A model generated the notes under the pieces. It did not search any database. It was not told the origin of the DNA and was given only the letters and a program-made list of their open reading frames with translations. DNA of 64,000 nt from Fulvia fulva (lineage: Eukaryota; Ascomycota; Dothideomycetes; Mycosphaerellales; Mycosphaerellaceae). The position numbers were made by a program, and so were the translations under genes. Each line of letters begins with the position of its first letter. Within the stretch, counting starts at the first letter, position 1. The stretch is from the NCBI RefSeq assembly GCF_020509005.1, contig NC_063014.1:5952001-6016000 (forward strand). The letters run 5' to 3'. Shown in pieces: positions 1 to 11,697 of the stretch.

Positions 1-1633
1 ATGGCGAGTGGAATGCATCGAGGCGTTCATGGGAGGGCAGAGAGTCCGTATAATCTGGAGTACCTTACCGCGGCTTTCTCATCGGGCTCGTCGAATGGAT
101 CAGGGACGTCGACTGCTGCATCGTTTGCGGCCTTTGGGCTAGGGTCTGAGACTGTGTCTTCTGGGCGCTCTCCTGCTTCGAATAATGGTCTGGGTGATTT
201 CGCCGAGGGGAGTGTGGCCGTTGTATCCTACTTGTGATGTGATCGTGCCACATACACGGAGTGTGGAGGATATGATGGCGATTCTGGATGTGTTGACTGT
301 GGTGGACAGGACGAAAGAGGGTGACTTCTGGCGAGAGCAGAACTTTGTCGAGGTGCCGCATGTGGAGAGGCCGAGTTCCCATCTGGATCTCAAGTCTTCG
401 GCGTCGGGGTCGCTCAGGGGCAAACGCATCGCTGTCCCGGCGATGTATGTGGGCGGCCAGGATCCGAACGCGAAGCCCACAGTGGTTTCTAAAGATGTGA
501 TTGCTCTGTATCAGCGAGCGAAGAAGGACCTGGAGGAGTTAGGTGCAACAGTGGATGAGACGGACTTTCCCTTGGTTACGAACTACGAAGATGACTCTGT
601 CACCGGCCATACGAACAATGTCGTCGGGTTTGAACCCGATTGGAATGGTAAAGAACGTGGCGAGCTGGTGGCTTACCTCTGGGATGACTTCCTGAAAGCG
701 AACCACGATTCTAAGTATCCTGGTTTGAGCTCTGTCGATGGCAGTATCATGTTTCCACGTCCGCCGGGCTACATCCCAGATCGATACATGGAGCACAAGA
801 ACTTCATGAACTATCCCGGGCTGGTAGAACTCGCCAAGAACCGCGGAGCCAAGACCATCTGGGACGTCGAGGGCATAGCAAAAGCCTTACCTGCGTTAGA
901 AGCTCAGCGAAAGCGCGACATTGAAGATTGGATGGACCAAAACGAGATCGATGTCGTAGCGTTTCCTTCAGCTGGTGATGTGGGTAAGTCTGATCTTGAC
1001 ACCAACGATGAGAGTGCTCGGCACGCGCTCAAAAATGGTGTCAAGTACTCCAACGGTAACAGAGCTCTGCGTCACATGGGTGTTCCTACCGTCTCTGTCA
1101 CGATGGGCCTGATGCATGAGTCGAGGATGCCCTTGAATCTCACTTTTGCTGGGAAGCATGGGCAAGACTCGGAGTTGCTCAAGTATGCGTACGACTTCGA
1201 ACAGCATGCGAAGAAGAGGATTGCGCCTCCTGTGACGCCGGCCCTCGAAAGTGATCAAATCGTGGATGAGCCCCGGGACATGCCGCCATCAGATCGGCCA
1301 GGTTCAAGCCGCTTTGAGCTCCGCGTAGCATCGGCGAGGAGAGTGTCGCCCAACGAAATTGAGGTCCGTGGCAGCATAGAAGGCCCCTCCAGCGAAAGTA
1401 TCAAGCTGGAAGCTTATGTCGATGGCAAAGCAGTGCAGGCACCCGCGATCAAGGTTGATGGCAACAGCTGGTCCTTCAAGGATGTCTATACGCATTACCT
1501 GCCTGTCATACCACTCTATGGTGGAGTCGGCCAGGTGGTCAATCATGCGCTTGTCGTGATATTGGCAAGAGCAGCGAGCCAGGTCGCCGGTCAGCTGGTC
1601 CTGGTAGATCAGAACGCAGCACTCGAAGACTGA
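1..1633 (+). pseudogene. Amidase-signature family hydrolase, 5'-cut by window edge and frameshifted
   Basis: Amidase-signature enzymes hydrolyse C-N amide bonds with a Ser-cisSer-Lys triad. Frame 1 (1-about 190) shows the Gly/Ser-rich part of the signature, GSSNGSGT followed by ETVSSGRSPASNN. Frame 2 (from about 190 to 1633) continues the same family with RGVWPLYPTCDV and VPHTRSV. In relatives these two blocks belong to one reading frame separated by a few more residues. Here the join at 188-200 has lost a short segment that is not a multiple of three, and there is no room for an intron. The first ORF then runs into TGA at 235-237. The rest stays open for over 470 codons, including HMGVPTVSVTMG, with a C-terminal extension after about residue 355. 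The N-terminus with the catalytic Lys lies outside the window. The gene is probably a recent pseudogene beside a transposon stack; a sequence error is the alternative. Confidence 0.75.
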
Positions 1634-2090
1634 TCGCGTTCACGTGCTAGTGGACTGGTCCTCGCGGCTCCGCATATCCCCAAGCAGGAGTCCAAGCGAG
1701 TACCAACAGGAGGCGCTCCGTCCGTGGGATGACCATCAACCTCGAGAGAATCTGGACTCCTTGGAAATGCCGGCAGCTTCCGGACTATCGGTTGGCATTC
1801 CGTTGAAGCAGCTGCGTTCGCTCCGCGGGGCTCAGATATGGCCTGTCGCACGCGCACATGTTGTGTCGCAAGATCTTGGGTCCTTGGAGTTTTCTTACTT
1901 CTTCTGAGAAGATTCAGTTTGGGCAAGAGGTCCTTTGCTCGCGTGCTCCTACGCGAATCTCAAGCGAATCCAAGCTGCAGGCTCTTCTAGCGTGGAAGCA
2001 ATACTGAGACTGCCACGCGGTACCAAGAGGTGATGTTGTGATGTTGCCGTGATATTGTTGAATTCATATGAGAAGCAGCTCCCAGTCATG
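1634..2090. other. Intergenic, no gene seen
   Basis: Downstream of the amidase and before the left LTR of the transposon stack. An 87-codon open frame at 1644-1907 has no recognisable feature. The last four bases, CATG (2087-2090), are the left copy of the target-site duplication of element A. Confidence 0.5.
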
Positions 2091-2200
2091 TGTGACGTTC
2101 TTATCCGAACACACCGCCGGCTTGGCGCTCAGCTTTGTATTTAGAGTTTTCTTAGGTAGCTTTCCTGTATCTCAGATTCACACTCGCCAAGGTTCTCACA
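2091..2200 (+). repeat. Element A 5' LTR (110 bp)
   Basis: Starts TGTGACGTTC and ends GGTTCTCACA. It matches the copy at 23138-23247 except for C/T differences. The pair is much less RIP-damaged than the internal region. Confidence 0.93.
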
Positions 2201-2299
2201 TCTGGTAGCTTCCCTTCCTTTCAGCCTTTCTATCAGGTTGAATCAGCCTATAAGTGAATCTCCTAAGCTGTAAGTCTCTAACTTACGCCTCAGTCGGAC

Positions 2300-5200
2300 C
2301 TTAGTACTAAAGCTAAGCGAGGTAACCTTACTAACCTTATCTTAGCTCCTACGAACAGGGCGGGCTACTTAAACCTTTAGTATAGAGGATACTAACTAAC
2401 ACCCTAATCAAGGCGGTTATTACCTACCGGATTAGTAAGGTTTCGCTACTTATCTAGTCGGAGAGGGCCTAGCCTATAGTCGTACCCTAGGCGATAACTA
2501 CGCGGCTTAGCCTACTAGCCTAAACGATACCTTTAGGGCCACTTAGGCTATACCCCTAGCTACTCGGTCGTACCGCCGCCCTGACCGCGATAGCGACGCG
2601 GAGATAGATAGGGCGGACTACCTAGACGAAGATAACTTTGGCCTATATAACGAGCTAGCTAGTAGAGGTAAGGCGCCTAGGATAGGGGATCCCCCTATTC
2701 TAAAGTCTAAAGCTTAGAACGACGAGTACCTTAACTAGATATCGTCTATTAGAGCCTAGATTAGCCTAAAGAGAAATAGATTATTAAACGACGCCTTTCC
2801 GACCTAGAGAAACTAGAGCTCGTTAGTAGCTTCGTCGGTAGCGACTTTAACTAGTTATAGTTTAAAGCTATCGAAGAAACGCGCCTAAAACTCCCTTATC
2901 TTAGGCACGGCGATTTCGACGACATAATTACGTAGATCTCTAAGCTTATAGTCGACCTAGACTATTAGGAGCAGATCTAGCGTAAGTAGGAGACTACCCG
3001 TTAAACTAGGAGTATTAGGACCTTTATTAGGTCGCTTAGGCTAACTAGGAGCCGTATAACTCCTCTACTAGATAACTTTACCTACCTACGTAAGTTTTTA
3101 GCCGGCCTAAAGCCCGATATACTAGCTAAACTAGATAATCGTAACTTCCGAGCGACTAATACGAATATCCGCGTCTACTTCTAGTAGGCTATTATAGCCG
3201 ACTAGCGACTCTATCTTAGCCGCGGAAGAGACTAGAAGCTAGCCGTAATAATATTAGCCGTCGAGAAGTTCGTAGACGGGGACACTAAAGCCTTTATAGC
3301 TCTCCGGAGCGACTTAGGTAGCTCGGCGCGCGGTAGAGGCCGCGGCGGACGTAGACGCGGGCGAGGCAATCGTAGAGGCCCCTCCGGGCGCTTAGACGAA
3401 TACTATAACTATAGTAAGATAGGCTACTTCGCGCGCGACTACTCTAAGCTAAAAAAATAGAGCCTAAGACGTCTTAATCGAGGCAGACGTACTTAGGATT
3501 ATTAGACACCTCTATACTCCTACCTAGAGAATCCTACTAGGATAGGACGACCCTAGCTACTAAGGGTAAGGCTTAGTAGATATAAGTAGAAGAGGATAGA
3601 GTATTGTCTTTATCTAAAGAACCCGAGTCGGAGACTAAAGAGGAGGTCGACTATACGATAGAGAGGCTAATAGCGATAGGCGGAGGGCTCTTTACTATCG
3701 ATACCCGCTTAGGACCTAGTTAGGTTCCGGCTAAGGTTACCCTAGACTACGTAGCCTCTAAAGTGTACCTCTTAGCCCGAAAATCGAAGTAACTCCCCCG
3801 ATCGCTTTTTAGGGACTTGCCGCTAGTAAGGATCGTCCTCCTAAACGGTAAGGAGATCATTTCTACTTAGGGTATCCTTCTACTATATTAGATTAGTATC
3901 TAGTAGGACATAGTTCCCGCTAGAGTTATCGATATAGAAGGATTTAACCTTATCCTAGGCCTTAAGTAGTTCTAGGAAGTTAACCCTAACGTAAACTAGT
4001 AGTCTAGCTCTACTAGACTACGGGACCGGCGTAGCCGGTACTATACGATTAGGTCGTACTCTAAGGTGTTCGACCTAAAGGACGACGAAGGCGAGCTAGA
4101 AATATTTAACTCTATATATTTAGTAGACTTCGCTATACGATACGAAGGACCCTAGCTCTTCTACTCGCTTAGGCGACTCCCCGACGATGCCCTAGTTAAT
4201 ATCGACTTCGAGGAGTACGGCTTAGATAAGGTATACGAACGTCTTATAGCTATAGTAGGGGACCTAGACGACGAGTCTTAGCTACCGTAGGTGGGTAACT
4301 AGGTCTTCTAGACGTTAGTTAATCTCTTCCTAGAGATCTAGAGAGCTTAGCTCCCGGCTAGACTCCTACGGAAGAGAGCTTTCGACTATACTATCCCTAC
4401 TAGTAACTCTAGACCTATTAACTAGCCCGTATACCGTCTAAACCCGGGTTAGCTTCGAGAATAGGCTCGCTAGATCTAGATACTCCTTAATCGCGGACTA
4501 ATTAAGGTCTCGTCCTCACCCTAGGGATCCCTAGTCCTCTTTATCCCTAAGCTAGACGGCTAGTAGCGTATATATATCGACTATCGCGCCCTAAACGCCG
4601 TAACTACTAAAAACGGCTTCCCCCTCCTACGTATCTAGGAGTGCCTAGACACGGTCGCGAAGGCTAAATACTTTAGTAAACTAGACCTAGTCTTAGGGTA
4701 CTAGTAGCTACTAATCAACTTAGCTAATACGTATAAGACTACGTTTAATACTAGGGATAGGAAGTACGAGTTCCTCGTTATACCCTTTAGGCTAATAAAC
4801 GCCCTGGCCTCGTTTTAGTCTATAATAAACGAGATCCTAAGAGATCTGCTTTAGAAGAAGGTCGTCGTATACCTCGACGATATCCTAGTCTTCTTAGACT
4901 CTAAGGAATAGTACGAAAAAGAGCTAAAGGAGGTCTTCGACCGCCTAAAGAAAGCTAAACTGTTCTACTCCCCTAAGAAGTACGACATTAGAGTTAAGTT
5001 AGTCACCTTCTACGGGTATTAGATCGAGAAGAATTCGATTAGGCTACTATAAGACAAGATCGACGCGATTAATAGTTAGTATACGCCTACTAATATATAG
5101 TAGATTAGGTAGTTCCTTAGCCTCGTAGGCTACTACCGCCGCTTTATTAAGGGCTTCGCGAAACTCGTAGCACCCCTCTTAGATCTTCTTAAGGAAAGCG

Positions 5201-8200
5201 ACGAGTCCCTTAGGCGGAAAAAGCGTCGCCTAGTACGATAGAACGCCTAGTACGTATACGCTTTTAAGAGCCTAAAGCTCGCGCTAACCTTAGGGCCTAT
5301 ACTAATCCCGCCTAACCCTAAGAAGCCCTTTACGATTAAGACTAATATATCTAAATAGGCTATAGGCGCTACTCTCTATTAAATAGGAGCTAACAACTAG
5401 CTATACCCTATAGCCTTCTCTAGAAGGAAGCTTTAGGGAGCCGAGCTAAATTACCTAGTTTACGAAAAGGAGGGCCTAGTAATTAAGGAAGCTCTCCGAA
5501 CCTAGGATAACTACGTAGAAAATAGCTATACTGTCACGATCCTAACCGATCACTAGTTACTTAGATACCTTAATAGTACTAAGGGCTAGAGCAAGAGGAT
5601 CGTACGATAGACTAAAGAGTTTTAGTAATATAACTTAGACATTAGGTATCGTAAGAAAGAAGAGGCGATCGTTCCCGATACGCTCTCCTATCGGCCTAAC
5701 TTTATTAGAGAAGTGCCTACTAACTTAGCTTAGCCGGTTAAGCAACTCGTAGCTATAAGATTCAAAGCTAACAAGACCGACTTATTCCCTAAACTAATAA
5801 GGTAGTTCAAGTTAACGGGATAGATACTAACTTACGGTCCCTACCTCGAGAGCTTAATTAAGGTACGAGAAGAGGGAATTCGAGCTACTCCTACCGATCG
5901 ACGAGTCTAAGGAACCTAGATTAGGCTTTATTCTTCTAGACGATAAGGGAACAGCGCCTTTCCTCGTACTAACCTAGCGTCTTGATCTAGTAAACTACGT
6001 ATACTAGCGATACGGATACTTTACGGCGCCCGGGCTAATAGGTTAGCTCGAGACAAGAGCCTAGTAGCCTAGTATAAGAAAGGATGTACGAAAGTTTATT
6101 GAATCCTACCCTAGATACTAGCTAACGTAGAAAAAGAAGCCTAATAAGCCTAAAACACGCGAGCCGTGGTTTTACTAGGTTAACGATAAGCTTAGGCCCT
6201 TCGAGAGATAGGCGATTAATATCGTAGGGCCTTTACCGAAGAGTCTACTAGGGAACGAGTACATTATTACGGCGATAGATTACGCTACGTATTAGCTAGT
6301 CGCTTAGGCCGTTCCGCGTACAGATGCTAAAGCGACTATAGTATTCCTATACGAGAGAATCTATTAGGACTACGGGCTACCCCGCGAGCTCCTCTTAGAT
6401 AATAGCAAGAACTTCCTAAGTAGGGTTATAAGCTACCTAATAAAGCAGTTTAAGGCTAATTATCGTCTAGTATCCCTATATTATCCTATAACGAATAGGA
6501 AGGTAGAAAACCTAGACGGTATACTAGGATCGATACTAACGAAACTATATATCGGTAACAATATTAGGCTATAGGATACCTTCCTACCTAAAGCGATCTA
6601 CTATACTAGATACCGCTAGTATATAATAACCTACCTTAGCCCCTTCTACCTTATATATAGATAGATATTTCATTAAGCTGTTGTAGTGCCCTTTGGCCTA
6701 TATAGCTATGCTATCTTGTTTTCGTATATATAGAGGGGAAACCGTATTAGTAAAAACCCCTCCTCCTTCCCGCCTGTCTTTTCCTCCTAGTTGTTATCTT
6801 AATTTTCCCTTGTTAGGGGTACGCTAGTGTTATAGGCCTGCCCTAATGACTACCCTATCTGCCACCCCCTAGCTTCCGCCTCTTGTCTATCTACTCCTCC
6901 GTCTCGCTAGCGAGGCTAAACTACTAGAGGTATCCCTACTATAGTATCTACCGAGAGATTTGGCGAATGTTGCCTTTGTCCCTAATAATTGACTTATAGT
7001 CTCTCCTTCCCGCTTAGTGCCTCTAATTTCCCCTACCTCTCGCCTACTACGGGCATCGTAGTAGCATATGTTCTAGGTTTTGCGATAGGTAGCCACACTA
7101 GTAGGCTAGGCTATAGATGTCTAGTACGCGTCTTCTAAATAGGTAGGCCCTTAACCTAATATATTCGGACCTGATTTGGATCGCTATACTTGCCTCGGCC
7201 CTTGTCAGGTCCCTATATAGCTAGTAATTGTGTCTCTAGAAGGCTTAGAGCGCTATCGGGCCTATTGTCTTAGGGGGCTTATTTTTCTAGTCCTGCTCCT
7301 ATAGGTAGCTCGCTATCTATTCCGCTAGGCTTTAGGTCTTAGCCTTGCTCCCGCCGGCCTAGCGAGTCCTACGCTCCTCCTCTTTTCGTGCTAGCCATTC
7401 GGTGCTTGTCTATATAGCCGTAAAGGTAGTAAGGTAATCCTCTTTTTAGCTTGTCCTATGTCCGGCCCCTCTCCGGTAGTAGCTTTCTATCTTATTCTTT
7501 GCCTCCTAGATCGTAGTTTATACTAGGTAACCTGTCGTCCTTGCCGCGTATTAAATTCTTATTCCCCGGATGTACTAGCCGATTAGTAGTGTTCCTGTCT
7601 CTATTTCTACCGTGCTTATTAACGTTGTCTTATATACGCCTAGTACCCTACGTAGGTTACCTACCTATATCCTGTTTAGGGGTTGCTCTATCCGTTTCGG
7701 GATCGGCTTGCCTACGCCTCCTATTCCCTAAATCTGTGCCCCGTATAGCATAGCTAGTCTAACGATCGCCTTATATATTACTCTTGCCTTGTCGAATGTT
7801 GCTCCCTATATAGATGCCGTAAGTCTCTTTATCGAGGCTTCGTTAACTTGTACTCGACTCTAGGCTTTCTTAACCTATACATTCTAGCTTAGCTTCGGGT
7901 CGAGCTAGATCCCTAGTACTCGTAGCTCCGCTAATAGCTTTGTCTCGTAGCCTTAGATTCTTACCGCCGCCTTTATATTATAGTATGTTCTCGCTTTACT
8001 AAAGTGTATAAGTTAGTACTTTTTAGGGGCGAACTAGGCACTATGCTTCTTTACCTACTCCTCGCATTTCTTGTGCCTATCTTCGAGGAGGCGACAGTTC
8101 TCTTCTGTTAAGTCTAACTAGGCTAGGATGTTTATGTCGTCTACGAACCCCGATACTAAGGTTTACGGAGAGGTAAGTAGGGGGATTAGATTAGACATAA

Positions 8201-10835
8201 ATATTAGAAATAGGATAGGGGAGAGAGTAGATCCCTAAGGTATTCTAGTCTCTACCTTTACCGGGTCGGACGTATACCTTCCTAGGACTAGGTATGTCGT
8301 CCGTTCCTAGAGAAAGGAGTAGACGAACGTCGTTACCTACTAGGGGATGCCTTTCTACTATAGGATATGTATTAGCCTTTAGTATAAGACGTTATTGAAG
8401 GCTCCTACGATGTCGAGGCAAGGAAGGAATCGTATTTAGTAAGCTAGCTACGAGATAAGGTGATAAGTCTTAACCGCGCTTTCCTACTTATCTAGTACTA
8501 CCGTATAGCCTCGTTTCGAGAGGTTAGCCCGGAGCAAAAGCTTCCCTCTACGCCCTCCCTCCCTATTTGCTCCTTAAGCCAATATCTACCTCTATAGGCC
8601 TAAGCCCTTTAGTGCTCTCTATTGACCGATATATATATCCGTCCTCTCGGGCTATATAGATAGTGTTAGCCGTCGCTACTAGTATACACTACGCCCTAGG
8701 TTTTGACGCCCTTCGCGTTACCGTAGCCTATCTCTAGAAAGCGGCCGTCTATGCCTCGTAGGTTTGCTCGGGGCACATACTACGCCGGGTAGCGTACTCC
8801 TTACGTTTCTACCTACTAACTAATATAAAGTTCCTTATTACCCTACCCTCGATCCTCCCCGATTATAGAACTAATCTACTTATATTATACGTCTTTTCCC
8901 CGTCCTAATAGCCGTCTTTTCCTTGCTTAGGCTATCGTCTTTTCCTCGTCGTAATCTACTATATTAGACTAGGTACGTTATGTAGCGGGATAGGTAGTGC
9001 CTTAGGTAAAACCCTCGTTCCTATACCGGGTGTTTAATAGGCCCTTATAGGCTTCGTCGCGTGTCTACCTACCTACCGTATTGCCCGCTAGCAAACACTA
9101 GATTGTTTCGTAGTCCGCTCGACGCCGTTATATAGTCCGCTCAGTTATTGTTCTATAGTCCGCTCGTCTAATGTTCGTCGCTTAGCCCGCTCGGTTTACG
9201 GTCTCCGGAGGTAAAAATTCTGTACTTATACTAGAGGTGTCCTATCGAGCGTATAGGCCACGGTTCCGCGCCCTTCTTATACGTAGAAAGAAGAGGGACT
9301 CGCTCCCGACACGAGTATACGCTCGTTAGATAGTTTTTATACCCGTTTTGCTAGTAGTCCTCTATTCGCTACGGCTTCGCCTACGTTACGCGCCCGTCGC
9401 GCCTACGACGCTCTAGCGTAAGAATAATTAGCTCTCTCGTAGCTAGACGAGAGGTTCGTAGCCGACACTACGTATAGGTGATTCTCGTCGTCGACCCTAC
9501 CTTATATATAGCTAATACCTACGAATCTTAGAAGACGAGAACGAGCTACGAGCTAAGAATGTCTTAGTTAACGACTATAGAAAGCGTATCGTCCGCGTCC
9601 GCTATACGCGTTAGCTCGTAAATAAAAGACTACTTTCTCGAGCTTAGACTAGGAACCTAATAAGTCTAAAGTTACTTCCGCCGGAGGTATAGCTAAGACG
9701 TAAAGTCGGAGAATAGGTCTTACTAATAAACCTAGATCCGCGTAAGCTAGAACCTAAGTACTTTAGACCCTATAAGATCCGTAAAGCGAGCTTCCTAGGG
9801 ACGTATATACTTTAGACCCCTACGGATAGGATTCTAAGGTATCTAGTCTATAGGAATAGGCTTGTATTAGCCGTATATAAGGATCTAGCTAAATTCTAGT
9901 ATCGGTATCTAGCTAGGAGACTTCTAGATAGGTCCGGTGTTTTAGAAGATAAGCTAGAACTTAAGGAAGTTCTAGGTACTAGTTAAGACACGAGTCTTAA
10001 TCTAAAGGACCTTTTAACTATACCGGAGGCTAAGTAGTTAAAGAAACAAGTTGAACTCTAGACTACGAAAGAACGTAGCTAGCCTTACGTAGGAGCGCGA
10101 GGGTTCTTAGTAGGGGAGGAAGGTCAAAGAAGAGAAGCTGACTTACTAGAGCAAGTTTAGCGAGACCTAAGAGTTACGAAGAATATATAGAGGAAAAGAA
10201 GCGAGTAAAAGACTTTAGCTAAAGTACTTAGGTCTTAAAGGCGATCTTATTAGATTAAGTTAAGAAGAGTAGGCGAGAAGCAAGATTAGGTATATTCCCT
10301 ACTACTCGAGAAGGACACTTAGGAAGATCGTTAGCCTCTATAATAAGAAAGTCCTTAGGAAGCTATCTCTACCCTAGCTAAACCCGCTAAGGTCCCGTAG
10401 GAGATACCGGTTAGGGAGATTAAAGTATTTAGCTCGACGCTCTATCCCTAGGCCGACGAAAAAGAGTTAGCCCTACCTTAGGGAACATTGCTTAGATTAA
10501 GCGTAGCGGACGAAGTTATAGCCGAACCTAAAGCGGCTAATAGCCTTTTAGATATAGACATACCGGACTTAGTAGACCCGGAGGTTAGATAAGCTAACCT
10601 ATTATAGTAGCTACTTTAAGAAGCCGAGGTAGTAGCTAAGACCGCTCGCCTAAAGGGACTAAGGTAGCGGATAACGAAGAAGAAACTATAGGAGTAAGCC
10701 TAGTTACCGAAGTAGCGCTAAGGGAGTTAGGTCGTAAGAATTATTAATTAGGGTTATTAGTCTATAGTACTCTTAAGTTAGGCCACTCGGCTACCTATCG
10801 CTCGTATAAAACAAGAATGTAGTACTAAATTATAA
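2300..10835 (+). pseudogene. Element A gag-pol, RIP-inactivated and split by a LINE
   Basis: The plus strand encodes a gypsy polyprotein visible through RIP stops. A basic RG-rich stretch and a CX2CX4HX4C zinc knuckle lie near 3300-3445, where the cysteine and histidine positions now read Tyr. Reverse transcriptase is seen around 4480-5000 (motifs LFIPK, YIDYRALNAVTTKN, YFSKLDLV) with the catalytic YLDD box at 4870-4881 intact. RNase H and integrase follow to 6660. The integrase resumes after the LINE at 9512 and reads VLLINLDPRKLEP and FLGTYI, typical of the gypsy integrase C-terminus. The frame continues, with only TAG/TAA interruptions, for about 280 more codons to TAA at 10833-10835. That extension is Gln/Lys/Glu-rich and looks like coiled coil. 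Leader and gag start are approximate. Confidence 0.85.
6661..9496 (-). mobile_element. LINE (non-LTR retrotransposon), RIP-ruined, inserted in element A integrase
   Basis: Flanked by the 15-bp target-site duplication CTACCTTATATATAG (6646-6660 and 9497-9511). Removing the insert rejoins the element A integrase frame. The minus strand encodes a LINE reverse transcriptase: a block reading GAFNNVL at about 8400, the GS-T-LSPILF motif near 8205-8240, and the catalytic FVDD at 8136-8147. Downstream on the minus strand (6700-7500) lies probable RNase H-type sequence. The 3' end at 6661 carries short TAGATA-like repeats instead of poly(A). At about 2.8 kb the copy is probably 5'-truncated. Clade (Tad1-like) is inferred from general resemblance only. 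Confidence 0.85.
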
Positions 10836-11501
10836 AGTAGCCTCGGGCTTATTATTATCTAGGCTCTTAGAGCCTTACTTCTAACCTAGGAACCGGAAAT
10901 TGCTAGGCACTACCTCTAGATCCTCTCTATTATTATCCTCTCTATTATTATCCTCTATTATCGGTATAGGCGAACGAGCTAAGGAGCTAGATAGAACTAT
11001 AGCCCCTCTCGGCCTCTCGGTAATCGAGCCGAATCGTAAAGTACGTCTAGTCGCGATTGACCGCCTAAACCGCTTAGCTACTAGAAGAACGGGAGGACTA
11101 GCTATACGACCGTAGACCGTAGGCGAGGTTACGACCGCCTCGCCCTTACCCTTAGAGTCTTCTAGGAGAGGCGTCTATACCGGAATCTCGCGGAGCTACC
11201 TAACGTAGTCGGAGGTATCGCTTAGACCCTCCTACGGCTCGTTACGGTCTAGGGTATAGCGCGGCGATATCTACCGAGGGCTACGCCGAGTCCTAGAAGC
11301 CGACTTCTTCTTAGCTAAGGCCGCGGGCTTCTTACTAGCTAAAGACACGGGCTTCTTACCCGGAGGCTTCCTAGGTACCTTAGGTATACTAGCGGACTTA
11401 CTAGGCTTAGTTAGTAATACGAACAAGCCGTCGTCCTCCTTATCTAAGGTATTCTCCTCCTAGCTAGGTCCGTTCGTATTAGTCTTAGCGTTCTCGCGAA
11501 T

Positions 11502-11697
11502 TGTTACGGGTCTAGGCTACTCTCGGTAGGTAAAAGGGTGTCGTAGCTAAGTAATCGAATAAGTTCTACGGAGAAGAGAAGTTCTAGCTAAGGCGCGTAT
11601 CGAAGATAAGCGCGACGTTCGCCGAGCCGAGGCGTTACGTTATATTTACTAAGTTACGTAACCCGTAGGCCGTAGGCCGTAGGGCTATACCGTAATA
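11502..11697 (-). repeat. Element B 3' LTR (196 bp)
   Basis: Direct repeat of 21367-21562, sharing long blocks such as CTACTCTCGGTAGGT and the doubled GTAGGCC tract. Differences are C/T or G/A transitions. CGAAT lies immediately outside. Confidence 0.92.

Noticed and set aside
7541..7753. 70-codon plus-strand ORF in the LINE
   Set aside because: The region codes on the minus strand for the LINE; the plus-strand frame begins and ends by chance in RIPed sequence.
10900..11115. 71-codon plus-strand ORF in element A
   Set aside because: It overlaps the antisense ORF of element A, which reads through consistently on the minus strand.
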